Source: Paraburkholderia aromaticivorans
Lineage (GTDB): Bacteria; Pseudomonadota; Gammaproteobacteria; Burkholderiales; Burkholderiaceae
DNA: 64,000 nt
NCBI RefSeq assembly: GCF_002278075.1
Contig: NZ_CP022989.1
Coordinates: forward strand, 868,001-932,000
Reading direction: 5' to 3'
Below the pieces are notes generated by a model, which had not been told where the DNA came from, ran no database searches, and saw only the letters and a list, made by a program, of their open reading frames with translations. The translations under genes and the position numbers were made by a program. Every line of letters starts with the position of its first letter. Position 1 is the stretch's first letter. Positions 29,499 through 39,097 of this stretch are shown here, in pieces.

Positions 29499-30269
29499 AT
29501 GTGGCAGGAAGATCGTCATCAGAGAATTCGCGCGTTGCTGTCCACGCTTCAACGTGTGTCCACGGAACGGATCATGGCGGACCTCGGGGTGTCGCGCGAA
29601 ACGGTGCGGCGCGATCTGCTCGACCTCGAAGCGCTTGGCGAGCTGCGACGCGTGCATGGCGGCGCGATCAAGCCCGCCGATGAAGCGCCGATCGCCGAGC
29701 GCGCGCATATGCGCGTCAAATCCAAAACCGCCATCGCGAAGGCGGCCACGGGACTGATCACGAGCGGCCAGACGCTTTTCATCGACGCGGGCACCACCAC
29801 CGCCGCGCTAGCGGAAGAACTGGCGAAACTCGCGAACCTGACCATCGTCACCAATTCGATCGATGTCGCGCTGAAGATGCGCGGTGGAGGCGATCAAACC
29901 GAAACCGCCAACGAAGTCATCCTGCTCGGCGGCTCGATCAGCGACCGCGCGATGGCGACCACCGGCGCCACCACCGTGCTCGATATCCAGCGCTATCGCG
30001 CGGACCTCGCGCTGCTGTCGCCGGTCGGCATCGATCACCGGCACGGCGCGACCAATTACGACCACGCCGAAACCGAAGTGGCGCGCGCCATGGTCGCCAA
30101 CGCGGACCGCGTGGCGATCCTCGCCGATTACAGCAAGATCGGCCAGCGCAGCCGCATCTCCTACTGCCCGGTCGATCGGATCGACGTGCTCGTCACCAAC
30201 AAGAAGGCGGCCGAAGCCGCCGATTTTGCATCGCTGAAAAAGAAGCTCGAAGAGATCATTCTTGCTTGA
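29499..30269 (+). CDS. DeoR/GlpR-family transcriptional repressor
   Basis: A 256-residue regulator. The N-terminal helix-turn-helix (RIRALLSTLQRVSTERIMADLGVSRETVRRDLLDLEALGELRRVHGGAI, about residues 9-58) is the DeoR signature. The sensor domain has the sugar-phosphate-binding core LFIDAGTTTAALAEEL and ends in ILADYSKIGQRS. Family members respond to phosphorylated sugars or glycerol-3-phosphate. It is divergent from the GDPD/ABC cluster and 185 bp from a strong palindrome, so it probably represses that cluster and itself. Confidence 0.9.
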   Translation: MWQEDRHQRIRALLSTLQRVSTERIMADLGVSRETVRRDLLDLEALGELRRVHGGAIKPADEAPIAERAHMRVKSKTAIAKAATGLITSGQTLFIDAGTTTAALAEELAKLANLTIVTNSIDVALKMRGGGDQTETANEVILLGGSISDRAMATTGATTVLDIQRYRADLALLSPVGIDHRHGATNYDHAETEVARAMVANADRVAILADYSKIGQRSRISYCPVDRIDVLVTNKKAAEAADFASLKKKLEEIILA

Positions 30270-30314
30270 GGCCTGGGCCGCGAAGTTGGCAGCTCGAGGC
30301 CCGATGCTCGATGT

Positions 30315-31982
30315 TTATTCCTTCACATGCATCGTGTCGAGCGAACGCTTGCGCAGACGAGTGTCGTGCAACGCGCCGGCGGCGTCGAGCACCGGATAGG
30401 CGGTCGAACAGAACAGTGAATTGAGCCGCTTCATGTCGCTGATCAGATCGAGATGCAGAGCGCTGGTCTCGATGCTGCGCAAGGTCTGGCCGGTGAGCCG
30501 GTCCAGATGCCGGTATGAATAGGCGCGCTCCAGATCGCGAAAGCGCTCCTTCTCCGCGAGAAGGCGCTCGGCGCACCGCAGATCGTTGTTCAGAAACACC
30601 GACAGCCCGAGCTGCAGATTGCTGACGAGCCGTGCCTGCAAGTCGTCCAGCTCACCCAGCCCTTCCTCCGAAAACGACAGCCGATGGGCGATCTTCTTTT
30701 CTTCGATATCGCCCACGATCCGCTCGATGATATCGCCCGCATGTTCGAGGTTGATCGTCAGTGAAATGATGTCGGTCCAGCGGCGGCTGTCGGCTTCGTC
30801 GAGCTGCTCGCGCGAGATCAGCGTTAAGTAGGTCTTGACCGCGGCGTAGAGCTCGTCCACGTCGTCGTCCATGCGGACCGTTTCCCGCGCTTTGTCCAGA
30901 TTGTTGTGATGGATCAGGTCCGCGACATTGTCGAGCATGGTGCGCACGATGTCGCCGATGCGCAGCACCTCGCGTGCGGCATGCGCGAGCGCGAGCGTGG
31001 GAGTGGACAGCGCCGCGGTATCCAGGTGGAGCGGCCGCAGCTCGCCATTCGGCAACGGCCGGTTGGGTAGGACCCGCGCGCAGACGCGCGCCACTGGATC
31101 GATCAGCGAGAGGCACGCGCAGCAGCGCAGCGTGTTGTAGATCAGGTGAAAACCGACAGTCGCTTCGCGCGGATTCGCGATCAGCACCGGCAGCCCGCGT
31201 GCGAGCAGCGAGGTGAACGGCAGGATCAGCAACGCGCCGGCCAGCTTGAACGCAAAGCTGCCCAACGCGAGGCGCCGCGCGGCCGCATTCTGTGCGACGG
31301 TGCCGAGAAGCGCCAGCAGGCCGCTGCCGAGATTCGCGCCGATCACGAGGCACAGCGCGACCTTCAGGGAAATCACCCCGGATGAAGCGAGCGTCGCCGT
31401 CAGCAGCACGGCGGCAAGGCTCGAATACGACAGCATGGCGAACGCGGCGCCGACCAGTGCGTCGAGCATGGTGTCGCCGGTCAGCGCGCCGAACATCACG
31501 CGCACGCCCGCGCCTTGCATCATGGGCTGGGCGGCTTCGACGATCAGACGCAGCGCGAGCAGGATCAGACCGAGGCCGATCAACGTGCGGCCGACCTGAC
31601 CGAGACGGGTTTGTTTGCGCGACAGGAAGAGCGGCACGCCGAGCAGAATCAGGATCGGCGACAACCAGGACAGGTCGAGTGTGAGCACCCGCGCCATCAA
31701 TGCCGTGCCCACGTCGGCGCCGAGCATGATCGCGAGGCCGCTGGTAAGCGGCAACAGTCCCTGCGCCGCGAACGACGTGACGATCACCGCGGTGGCGTTG
31801 CTGCTCTGCACGAGGCTCGTGACACCGACACCCGAGAGGAATGCCCGCCAGCGGCTACTGGTGCTGCGCCCCAGCACGCTGCGCAGATCCGCGCCGAGCA
31901 CCCGCAATATGCCGGTGCGCACAATGTGCGAACCCCACACGAGGAGCGCCACACCGGCCAGAAGGTTTAGGAGAATCAACAT
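30315..31982 (-). CDS. Na/Pi cotransporter family protein with PhoU-like domain
   Basis: A 555-residue protein. The membrane half contains two inverted Na/Pi-cotransporter repeats with the QSSNATAVIVTSFAAQG signature (QSS motif) and YSSLAAVLLTATLASSG. The C-terminal half (about residues 340-555) is a PhoU-like helical domain. Proteins of this design move phosphate with sodium and are regulated by the PhoU part. The ATG at 31982 (MLILLNLLAGVALLVWG) starts at the first helix; an ATG at 32012 would add 10 residues. Its location beside a possible glycerophosphodiester uptake system is suggestive but unproven. Confidence 0.9.
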   Translation of the reverse strand: MLILLNLLAGVALLVWGSHIVRTGILRVLGADLRSVLGRSTSSRWRAFLSGVGVTSLVQSSNATAVIVTSFAAQGLLPLTSGLAIMLGADVGTALMARVLTLDLSWLSPILILLGVPLFLSRKQTRLGQVGRTLIGLGLILLALRLIVEAAQPMMQGAGVRVMFGALTGDTMLDALVGAAFAMLSYSSLAAVLLTATLASSGVISLKVALCLVIGANLGSGLLALLGTVAQNAAARRLALGSFAFKLAGALLILPFTSLLARGLPVLIANPREATVGFHLIYNTLRCCACLSLIDPVARVCARVLPNRPLPNGELRPLHLDTAALSTPTLALAHAAREVLRIGDIVRTMLDNVADLIHHNNLDKARETVRMDDDVDELYAAVKTYLTLISREQLDEADSRRWTDIISLTINLEHAGDIIERIVGDIEEKKIAHRLSFSEEGLGELDDLQARLVSNLQLGLSVFLNNDLRCAERLLAEKERFRDLERAYSYRHLDRLTGQTLRSIETSALHLDLISDMKRLNSLFCSTAYPVLDAAGALHDTRLRKRSLDTMHVKE

Positions 31983-32203
31983 AAGGCACTGCGCATCCGT
32001 TCCTGCTGCCATGACCCGAACCGCATGCCGCGCGAACCGGCACCGGGGCGTATATGACAGTAGTGTTGCACATTTTTGCCTTATTGTAATTTTGTGCGTT
32101 TAAATATACGCTCGTGTAAAGCTGTGGATTGCTGTGTGTACCGGCTCGTGGTCAGTCATGCATCGAGTTCGACCGCTTGACCACTTAATCATGAGGACTC
32201 TGG

Positions 32204-32899
32204 ATGAGCCGCAACCTTGCGCTGTTCGACCTGGACCACACGCTGCTGCCGCTCGACAGCGATCAGGCGTGGGCCCACTTCATCGCCGGATTGGGTATAG
32301 AAGGCGCCGTGCGGCACGCGCAGGAAATCGACGATTATTACCGGCAGTATGTGGCCGGCACGCTCGATATGACCGCGTATCTGAACTACACGCTAGCACC
32401 GCTCGCGCGCCACTCACGAGAGCAGCTCGACGCGTGGCATGCGCAGTTCATGCAGCAGGTGATTACGCCTGCCATCCTGCCGGCCGCGCGCGAACTCGTG
32501 CAACGCCATCTGGACGCGGGCGACCTTTGCTGCATCGTCACCGCCACCAACGTGTTCATCACGGAGCCGATCGGCAAGGCGCTCGGATTCGAGCATCTGC
32601 TGGGAATCGAGCTCGGCACCGAAGGCGGCGATCCGTTGGCGCGCTTTACGGGAAAGGCGGTCGGCACGCCCACCTTCCGCGAAGGCAAGATCACGCGCAC
32701 CGAAAGCTGGCTGGCTTCGCTTGGGCATTGCCTGCAGGATTTCCCGCAGAGCTGGTTCTATAGCGATTCGATCAACGACGTCCCCTTGCTGGAACGCGTC
32801 ACGCATCCGGTCGCGACCAATCCCGATCCGCGATTGCGCGCCGTCGCCGCGGAGCGCGGCTGGCCGGTGATCGAACTGTTTGCCCAAGCCTCAGCCTGA
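32204..32899 (+). CDS. HAD-superfamily (subfamily IB) phosphatase
   Basis: A 231-residue hydrolase. The nucleophile motif DLDHT (Asp9 and general acid Asp11) is at the N-terminus, a helical cap follows, motif II is VTATN near residue 110, Lys is in REGKI and motif IV is YSDSINDVPLL. This is the SerB/CicA-like group. The substrate is not evident; related betaproteobacterial genes are annotated as phosphoserine- or histidinol-phosphatase-like without proof. It converges with tauC, 31 bp apart. Confidence 0.87.
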   Translation: MSRNLALFDLDHTLLPLDSDQAWAHFIAGLGIEGAVRHAQEIDDYYRQYVAGTLDMTAYLNYTLAPLARHSREQLDAWHAQFMQQVITPAILPAARELVQRHLDAGDLCCIVTATNVFITEPIGKALGFEHLLGIELGTEGGDPLARFTGKAVGTPTFREGKITRTESWLASLGHCLQDFPQSWFYSDSINDVPLLERVTHPVATNPDPRLRAVAAERGWPVIELFAQASA

Positions 32900-32930
32900 G
32901 CCCGAACCCGCGCGCGCGGCGGCCGCCGCG

Positions 32931-33827
32931 CTAGGCGCGCCCTTTCCACGGCACGAGCCGCCGCTCCAGTGCACGCATACCCAGATCGAAGAACCACGCG
33001 ATCAGTCCGATCAGCATAATGCCCATCACCACCACGTCGGTGCGCAAAAAACTCGACGCGTTCAGCACCATCTGACCCAGGCCCGCCGTAGCCGCGACCA
33101 TTTCCGCGGCGACCAGCGTGGTCCAGCCGAAGCCGATGGCAATACGCAGGCCGGTCAGAATCTCCGGCAACGCCGCCGGCAAGACCACGTGCCGCACGAT
33201 CTGCGAAAAGCGGCCGCCCAGTGAATACGCCGCATGAATCTGCTCGATCGTTGCGCTGCGCACGCCGGCGCGCGCGGCCATGGCAATCGGTGCAAAACAG
33301 GCCAGATAGATCACGACGATCTTCGCCGTTTCGTCGATGCCGAACCAGATCACTACCAGCGGCAAATACGCGAGCGGCGGCAGCGGCCGGTAGAACTCCA
33401 GCGGCGGATCGAGCAGGCCGCGCGCGACCCGGCTTACCCCCATCAGGATACCGACCGGCACGGCCGTGACCGCGGCGAGCGCAAACGCGCCGAACACCCG
33501 CAACGCACTCCATGCGAGGTGTTCGGAGAGCGGCAAGCCGCCTTGAATGCGACCGTGCCACGCGTCGATAAAGGCGGCCCACACGGCTTCGGGTGTCGGC
33601 AGAAAGAGCGGCGGCAGCCAGTGCAGATGCGTGGCAAGCCACCACAACGCCGCGAGCGCCGTGACCGACATCGCGCTCAGCGCCGCGGTTGGGCCTTCGC
33701 CCGGCAAACGCCAGCCGCGTACGGGGCGCGCCGTCCGCCGCGGCTTGCCGGTGCTCATGCCGGTGCTCGCGCCGGTGCCGGTCTCGGCGAGCGGCACATT
33801 GCCCAATGATTCACGCGAAGCCGTCAC
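32931..33827 (-). CDS. tauC: Taurine/sulfonate ABC transporter permease
   Basis: A 298-residue permease with six predicted helices after a 45-residue cytosolic N-terminus. [23 protein letters not shown] is highly characteristic of TauC/SsuC, and [19 protein letters not shown] is the coupling loop. The start is a GTG at 33827 whose GTGA overlaps the tauB stop; the longer open frame to 34349 only shadows tauB. No tauD dioxygenase is present in the window, so the sulfonate could be taurine or another. Confidence 0.87.
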   Translation of the reverse strand: MTASRESLGNVPLAETGTGASTGMSTGKPRRTARPVRGWRLPGEGPTAALSAMSVTALAALWWLATHLHWLPPLFLPTPEAVWAAFIDAWHGRIQGGLPLSEHLAWSALRVFGAFALAAVTAVPVGILMGVSRVARGLLDPPLEFYRPLPPLAYLPLVVIWFGIDETAKIVVIYLACFAPIAMAARAGVRSATIEQIHAAYSLGGRFSQIVRHVVLPAALPEILTGLRIAIGFGWTTLVAAEMVAATAGLGQMVLNASSFLRTDVVVMGIMLIGLIAWFFDLGMRALERRLVPWKGRA

Positions 33828-34621
33828 GACACCACCTCTTCCTGATTGCGCTCGTGCAGACGATGCACCAGGCGCTCGCGCCATTCGATGAAATCCGCCG
33901 ACGACTTCACCGCGCGTGCATCGCGCGTCTGCAGAAAACGCCGCGCGAACGGCAAGCCGTAGCTGTCGGCGATGCGGCCCGGACCCGGCGTCATGACGAC
34001 GAGGCGGGTCGCGAGAAAGAGCGCCTCTTCGACGCTGTGGGTAATGAAGAACACCGTCTTGCGCGTGCGGCCCCAGACGTCGAGTACGAGTTCCTGCATG
34101 GACTCGCGCGTCATGGCGTCGAGCGCGCCCATCGGTTCGTCCATCAGCAGCACTTGCGGATCGCTCGCCAGCGCGCGGGCGATCCCCACGCGTTGCTGCA
34201 TGCCGCCTGAGAGCGCATAGACCCGCGAGCGCGCATGCTTCTGCAGTCCGACGAGCTTCAGCATTTCGAGCGCAACGCGCTCGCGCTCCGCCTTGGGCAC
34301 GCGCTGAAAGCGCAAGCCGAGCGCAACATTGTCGAGCACGTCGAGCCACGGCATCAGCGCGTACTTCTGAAATACCACGCCGCGGTCCGCGCCCGGCCCG
34401 AGAACGGGCTCGCCGTTCAGCCGCACCTCGCCTCCGGTCGGCTGGATAAAACCCGCAATGCAGTTGAGCAAGGTCGTCTTGCCGCAGCCCGACGCGCCCA
34501 GCGCGACCACGAACTCGCCGGGTTCGATGCGCAGATCGACATCGGCCAGCGCGAGGTGCGGCGCCGCGCCGCGCGGGCCTTCGTAGGCGACGTGCAGTTG
34601 CCGTATTTCAAGACCGCTCAT
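33824..34621 (-). CDS. tauB: Taurine/sulfonate ABC transporter ATP-binding protein
   Basis: A 265-residue ATPase with Walker [12 protein letters not shown], the Q-loop [13 protein letters not shown] (the PWL motif is typical of nitrate/taurine importers), signature [15 protein letters not shown] and Walker [12 protein letters not shown]. It lies 41 bp after tauA and overlaps tauC by 4 bp, forming tauA-tauB-tauC. Confidence 0.9.
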   Translation of the reverse strand: MSGLEIRQLHVAYEGPRGAAPHLALADVDLRIEPGEFVVALGASGCGKTTLLNCIAGFIQPTGGEVRLNGEPVLGPGADRGVVFQKYALMPWLDVLDNVALGLRFQRVPKAERERVALEMLKLVGLQKHARSRVYALSGGMQQRVGIARALASDPQVLLMDEPMGALDAMTRESMQELVLDVWGRTRKTVFFITHSVEEALFLATRLVVMTPGPGRIADSYGLPFARRFLQTRDARAVKSSADFIEWRERLVHRLHERNQEEVVS

Positions 34622-34662
34622 CGCCGGACCTCATGATGCTGATTGAAAACAGCGCGCGACGA

Positions 34663-35685
34663 TCAATGCGCCGCGCGTTGCACGAACTGTGGATCGACGC
34701 CGGTCGAGTAATCGGCCAGCACGTTCTGGATCGTGCCTTGCGTCTTCAGAAACGCCGCGGTGGCAGCCAGCGACTTCGCCGCGCCCGATTGCGCGCCGCC
34801 GCCAAGCCACGCATTCGACGCCTGCTGAGCGGGCGTCGGGAACGCGTACAGCGCGAGGCTCGCCGGCACTTCCTGCGCATTGGCGCCGGACTCTTTGGCG
34901 ACCGCCTCGACCTGCGGCGACGAAGCCGTCCATGCGGAGGTGTGGTCGCGATAATTCGCGTCGGTGGCGGCGAGCACCTTCACGAAACGCGTGACGAACT
35001 CGGCGTTCTGACTGGCGAACTTGCGATCGACGACGAACCCGTCGAAGGTCGCCTTGCCGGTCTGCTGCGCGACCTGCCCCGACGTGATGAGTACCTTGCC
35101 GCTCTTCTTGACCTTGGCGAGCACGGGATCCCAGATGTACGTCGCGTCGATGTCGCCGCGCTCCCACGCCGCCGCGACTTCAGGCGGGCGCAGGTTGACG
35201 ATCTTGACGTCGGACGGATTCACGCCGGCGTTCTGCAACGCGACCAGTGTGTGAAAGTGCGAGGTGGAGACGAACGGCACGCCGATCTTCTTGCCTTTGA
35301 GGCCGGCGACGCTCGAAACATTGGAGCCGTCGCGAGCGACCAGCGCTTCGGCGTCGTTGATATTGTCGAGAATCCAGAACAGCGAAATGTCCACGCCCTG
35401 CGACAGACCCGCGGCGATCGGGCTCGAACCAGCTTCACCGAGCTGCACCGAGCCGGAGGCCAGGGCGCGGATCACGTCGGCGCCGCTGCCGAGCTTACGG
35501 TAGGTGACCTTGTAGCCGGTGGCTTTTTCCACTTCGCCGGTGGCCTGCGCGTAGCGCCACGGCACCACCATGTCCTGATACGCAATCACGACTTCTTTAG
35601 TGTCGGCGTGCGCCACGGATGCAAACGGCGCGGACAGTGCAAGCAGCGTGGCGAACGCGGCCAGCGAACGGCGGAAGCGGTTCAT
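34663..35685 (-). CDS. tauA: Taurine/sulfonate ABC transporter binding protein
   Basis: A 340-residue precursor with a signal peptide of about 27 residues ending SVAHA. The mature protein starts DTKEVVIAYQDMVVPWRYAQ and contains LGSGADVIRALASGSVQLGEAGSSP and KKIGVPFVSTSHFHTLVAL, close to TauA-type sulfonate receptors. It heads the transporter operon. Sulfur-limitation control by CysB/Cbl is expected for such genes, but I did not identify a reliable binding site upstream. Confidence 0.9.
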   Translation of the reverse strand: MNRFRRSLAAFATLLALSAPFASVAHADTKEVVIAYQDMVVPWRYAQATGEVEKATGYKVTYRKLGSGADVIRALASGSVQLGEAGSSPIAAGLSQGVDISLFWILDNINDAEALVARDGSNVSSVAGLKGKKIGVPFVSTSHFHTLVALQNAGVNPSDVKIVNLRPPEVAAAWERGDIDATYIWDPVLAKVKKSGKVLITSGQVAQQTGKATFDGFVVDRKFASQNAEFVTRFVKVLAATDANYRDHTSAWTASSPQVEAVAKESGANAQEVPASLALYAFPTPAQQASNAWLGGGAQSGAAKSLAATAAFLKTQGTIQNVLADYSTGVDPQFVQRAAH

Positions 35686-35958
35686 CGGAAAGCCTCTTGT
35701 GTAAGTGGAGTTCGGGAGGCTTTCGACTATAGGCAGTTTGTTCGCGGCCGGTTCTAATTAATCCGCGATTGCTAATCACGCTGTTTTAGCATTGCTTTTC
35801 ACGTTGGGTTGGTAAGCCGCGACTGCTGCTGCGTGCAGTCGAACGGTTCCAGCAAATGATGCGGTTAGCGGCGCCTGTGCGCAAGCTGGCTGTTCGGCAG
35901 ATTGACCCGGGATTGGCTGCGGCCGGATCATCCTTTCGTTGTCGAAATTAGCATTCCT

Positions 35959-36405
35959 ATGATCGATTTTCTTAGGTGTCTCAGTTGGCTATTCTTTAAC
36001 GTCGGCGTGCCCGTGTGTGCGCCTTTCGCGCTGCTTCCACTGTTGAGCTTTTCGCGCTTTTATCGGGATTCGTCGAAGGGGATTGCGATACGTTCAGTCC
36101 AGGACGGACAGCTTCTCTGGGTCGTCATTTCGATGTGCGCGAGCGCATGCTACGAGATCGGAAGCGCGTTGAGCGGAGCATCCACAAGAAACACGCTGGC
36201 TTTCATGCTGGCGGGATTGCTCTGGCATGCCCTATTTTTGGTTGCGGCGTGCATCCTCGTATCGTTCGCAGCGGCTGACTCCGCGCCGCACGCTGGATCT
36301 CGCTGCGCAGACGAACCACCCGAGCGAAGATTGATGTGGGCGTCAGTGATCATGACAGCAACGATAGCCGCCACATTCCCTCTATCTCATTATTCGTTAA
36401 CCTAA
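35959..36405 (+). CDS. Small multi-pass membrane protein, unknown
   Basis: A 148-residue frame from ATG 35959 (an earlier start at 35902 would add 19 residues). There are about four hydrophobic segments: residues 3-30, 50-68, 77-100 and 125-144. Base composition is lower in GC than in neighbouring genes and the codons are less biased, so it may be acquired or poorly conserved. No ribosome-binding site is obvious. I do not recognise a family. It stands alone between the tau operon and a small candidate ORF on the same strand. Confidence 0.5.
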   Translation: MIDFLRCLSWLFFNVGVPVCAPFALLPLLSFSRFYRDSSKGIAIRSVQDGQLLWVVISMCASACYEIGSALSGASTRNTLAFMLAGLLWHALFLVAACILVSFAAADSAPHAGSRCADEPPERRLMWASVIMTATIAATFPLSHYSLT

Positions 36406-36461
36406 CTAATTGAAGAAAATCCGAGCTATACTTTTGAGCACGTCCAACTGGGAGAACTTAA

Positions 36462-36596
36462 GTGCCCAATCTGATCGACCATATCATGGAGAATCGTGAG
36501 CTGCGTTATCGCATCATCGAACTCACGATTCCCTTTTCCATCATCGGCGGAACGATGGCCTCGATCTGCATGCTGCTCGCGCGGTATTACCGGTGA
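36462..36596 (+). CDS. Candidate 44-residue single-helix membrane peptide
   Basis: A GTG start with GGGAG 8 nt upstream opens a 44-codon frame. The N-terminal half is polar (VPNLIDHIMENRELRYRI) and a hydrophobic segment at about residues 22-40 (LTIPFSIIGGTMASICMLL) could span the membrane; it ends ARYYR. The good ribosome-binding site and amphipathic design support it, but I know no family. It lies 56 bp after the unknown membrane-protein gene. Confidence 0.4.
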   Translation: MPNLIDHIMENRELRYRIIELTIPFSIIGGTMASICMLLARYYR

Positions 36597-36653
36597 CTCG
36601 TAGGTTCGGATCAACTGGGCATGATTTCAACACCCCATGTCCGACCGCCCAAA

Positions 36654-36685
36654 GAGAAAAGCCTGCAACATGTGCAGGCTTTCTC
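36654..36685 (-). terminator. Terminator of lipB-lipA
   Basis: A long stem (GAGAAA-GCCTGCA pairing with TGCAGGC-TTTCTC, one bulge) lies 30 bp beyond the lipA stop and is followed on the minus strand by TTTTCTCTTT. It also ends the small-ORF side on the plus strand. Confidence 0.8.
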
Positions 36686-36714
36686 AATCTGACAAACAGA
36701 GCTAGCGAAAATAC

Positions 36715-37722
36715 TCAGACCACGCCGGCTCCGTGCGCCTGCAAATCAGCGTGGTAGCTCGAACGCACCATCGCGCCCACGGCTGCGTGCGTGAAACCCA
36801 TCTTGTACGCTTCTTCCTCGTACATCTTGAACGTGTCCGGGTGCACGTACGAGCGCACCGGCAGATGGTGCTCCGACGGTTGCAGGTACTGGCCGATCGT
36901 CAGCATGTCCACGTCGTGTTCGCGCAGGTCGCGCATCACTTGCAGAATCTCTTCTTCGGTTTCGCCAAGGCCGACCATCAGCCCGGACTTGGTGGCCACG
37001 TCAGGATGCAGCGCCTTGAAGTCCTTCAGCAGCTTCAGCGAATGCGCGTAGTCCGAACCCGGGCGCGCTTCCTTGTACAGACGCGGCACCGTTTCGAGGT
37101 TATGGTTCATCACATCGGGCGGTGCGGCATTCAGAATGCCAAGCGCGCGATCCAGACGGCCGCGGAAATCCGGCGTCAGAATTTCGATGCGCGTATCCGG
37201 CGACAGCTCACGCGTCTGACGAATACATTCCACGAAGTGTGCCGCCCCGCCGTCACGCAAATCGTCACGGTCGACGCTGGTGATCACCACGTACTTCAGC
37301 TTCAGCGCGGCGATAGTGCGTGCGAGGTTGCCGGGTTCGTCCACGTCGAGCGGATCGGGACGGCCGTGACCGACGTCGCAGAACGGGCAGCGGCGCGTGC
37401 ACTTGTCGCCCATGATCATGAAGGTCGCAGTGCCCTTGCCGAAGCATTCGCCAATGTTCGGGCAGCTCGCTTCTTCACACACCGTATGCAGATTGTGCTC
37501 GCGCAGGATCTGCTTGATTTCATAGAAGCGCGAATTACCGGTGGCCGCTTTGACGCGAATCCAGTCTGGCTTCTTGAGCTTCTCGATCGGGATGACCTTG
37601 ATGGGGATACGGGCGGTTTTGGCTTGCGCCTTCTGCTTCGCAGTGGCGTCGTAGGCAGCGGCGGGAGCCGGCACGGCATCCGGCGCGGGGGAAGCTGCGA
37701 GGTTCGCGGTAACGTCAGTCAT
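36715..37722 (-). CDS. lipA: Lipoyl synthase
   Basis: A radical-SAM enzyme that inserts two sulfurs into the octanoyl group on 2-oxoacid dehydrogenase and GcvH subunits. The 335-residue protein has the auxiliary-cluster motif [12 protein letters not shown] and the radical-[11 protein letters not shown] motif, plus [13 protein letters not shown]. The ATG at 37722 ([12 protein letters not shown]) gives a 60-residue Ala/Pro/Lys-rich N-terminal extension that is common in this group. It lies 13 bp after lipB. Confidence 0.96.
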   Translation of the reverse strand: MTDVTANLAASPAPDAVPAPAAAYDATAKQKAQAKTARIPIKVIPIEKLKKPDWIRVKAATGNSRFYEIKQILREHNLHTVCEEASCPNIGECFGKGTATFMIMGDKCTRRCPFCDVGHGRPDPLDVDEPGNLARTIAALKLKYVVITSVDRDDLRDGGAAHFVECIRQTRELSPDTRIEILTPDFRGRLDRALGILNAAPPDVMNHNLETVPRLYKEARPGSDYAHSLKLLKDFKALHPDVATKSGLMVGLGETEEEILQVMRDLREHDVDMLTIGQYLQPSEHHLPVRSYVHPDTFKMYEEEAYKMGFTHAAVGAMVRSSYHADLQAHGAGVV

Positions 37723-37735
37723 TCGTTCGGTCCAG

Positions 37736-38461
37736 TCAGGCGGTGAGAGCACCGGCCTGTGGTTGGGCGACGGCCGCGGGACTGCCGTCGAGGTTTGCGG
37801 TGAGACATGCTGCAAAGGTACGGGCCACGTCGTCCCAGCCGGCGGCAACGCCTAGCGTTGCCATATCGACTGTTTCGAGCCCCGCGTAGCCACACGGATT
37901 GATGGCCAGAAACGGCCGCAAATCCATCTTCACGTTCAGGCTCACGCCGTGATAGCTGCAGCCATTGCGAATTTTCAAACCCAGCGCCGCGATCTTGGCG
38001 CCAGCGTGCAATCCGGCAGCCGGCCCGGGCGCGACATAAATACCGGGGGCGCCCGCCTTTCGTTCTCCGGCGAGATTATACGCCGCAAGCGTGTCGATCA
38101 CGGCTTGCTCGATCCGCGTGACCAACTCGCGCACCATCAGCTTGCGACGGCGCAAATCGAGCAGCAGGTAGGCCACCACCTGCCCCGGCCCGTGATAGGT
38201 GATCTGCCCGCCCCGGTCGACTTTGACCAGAGGAATACCGCTGTCAGCGGCCAGCAGATGGGCGGGATCGCCCGCCTGGCCTAGCGTAAAGACGGGAGGG
38301 TGTTCGACCAGCCAGATTTCGTCGGGGGTGTCGGCGGTGCGCTCGTCGGTGAACGCGCGCATGGCTTCGAAACTGGCTTCGTAGGGTTCGCCGCCACGCC
38401 AGCGCAGCGTAAGCGGCGCCGAGGCAGGCACAGGAGTGGGTGAAACCGGGGTGGCGGACAT
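37736..38461 (-). CDS. lipB: Octanoyl-ACP:protein octanoyltransferase
   Basis: Transfers octanoate from ACP to lipoyl domains before LipA adds sulfur. The 241-residue protein has [20 protein letters not shown], the catalytic Lys in [17 protein letters not shown], and the catalytic Cys in [12 protein letters not shown]. All three LipB signatures are intact. It is first in lipB-lipA. Confidence 0.96.
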   Translation of the reverse strand: MSATPVSPTPVPASAPLTLRWRGGEPYEASFEAMRAFTDERTADTPDEIWLVEHPPVFTLGQAGDPAHLLAADSGIPLVKVDRGGQITYHGPGQVVAYLLLDLRRRKLMVRELVTRIEQAVIDTLAAYNLAGERKAGAPGIYVAPGPAAGLHAGAKIAALGLKIRNGCSYHGVSLNVKMDLRPFLAINPCGYAGLETVDMATLGVAAGWDDVARTFAACLTANLDGSPAAVAQPQAGALTA

Positions 38462-38672
38462 GATTTCGTCAGTTTACCGAAATCTGGGAATCCCCGCCGG
38501 AAGTGAAGACATCGGAAGCGTCAAGTCGGGAGCCTGCTGGCCGCGCCTCGACGGAGAATCGCCATGGCGCGGCTGCCGGTCGTGCCAAACGCCATCGAGC
38601 GGTTGAGCCCGCGGCGCGGCCTTGGCCCTCCAGCAGCGCCGTTCGCCCAATCCAACGCATCCGCGGCACCTG

Positions 38673-38999
38673 TCAAACCGTGCGCCAGCCGCCCCGCACA
38701 CGCGCCGCCAGCCGTTCGCCGATCCGCGCGAACCAGTTCAGCGCTCGCTCGTCGCAACGCGTCGGCACGGAAAACGCCACCTTTGCCTGCGTGTCGCCTT
38801 CAGCGCTCAGCCACAGCCGTTCGCCGCGCCGCAGCCGCAGCGTATGGCCGGGTTGCAGCCAGTAGTCTTCCGTATCGTCGCTGCGCGTGATCCATACGGC
38901 GCCGCCGCGAACGACCAGCTTGGTGCTGCGCGCCACCTTCAGAGGAACCGTTTCGCCGGTGCGGATTTCAAACGCGATGCTAGAGGAAATTTCTCGCAT
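38673..38999 (-). CDS. DUF2917 family protein
   Basis: A 108-residue protein with a central cupin-like beta segment, KLVVRGGAVWITRSDDTEDYWLQPGHTLRL, which is the hallmark of DUF2917. There is no signal peptide or membrane helix. Function is unknown. It is divergent from a GcvA-type LysR gene, and a LysR-type palindrome lies between them, so it is the likely target of that regulator. The 211 bp to lipB hold nothing I can call. Confidence 0.8.
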   Translation of the reverse strand: MREISSSIAFEIRTGETVPLKVARSTKLVVRGGAVWITRSDDTEDYWLQPGHTLRLRRGERLWLSAEGDTQAKVAFSVPTRCDERALNWFARIGERLAARVRGGWRTV

Positions 39000-39039
39000 G
39001 ATGCCCTCGCCAAAAATCGTTTCGTGACTACAATCCTAG

Positions 39040-39058
39040 GCGTAGCAAGGGTTTACGC
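39040..39058. promoter_or_regulatory. LysR-type T-N11-A palindrome
   Basis: GCGTA (39040-39044) and TACGC (39054-39058) are inverted with 9 bp between; T at 39043 and A at 39055 give the T-N11-A core of LysR-family operators. It is 41 bp before the DUF2917 start and 39 bp before the LysR start, an ideal site for control of both. Confidence 0.65.
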
Positions 39059-39097
39059 AAAACGATCTATTTTCATCTCTATGTGAGAAATATTGGC

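Noticed and set aside
32931..34349. 472-residue form of TauC
   Set aside because: The extra 174 residues are an Arg/Ala-rich shadow of tauB; the GTG at 33827 with the 4-bp overlap gives a normal permease.
38469..38669. 66-codon frame between lipB and the DUF2917 gene
   Set aside because: No ribosome-binding site, Arg/Ala-rich composition and no family resemblance.
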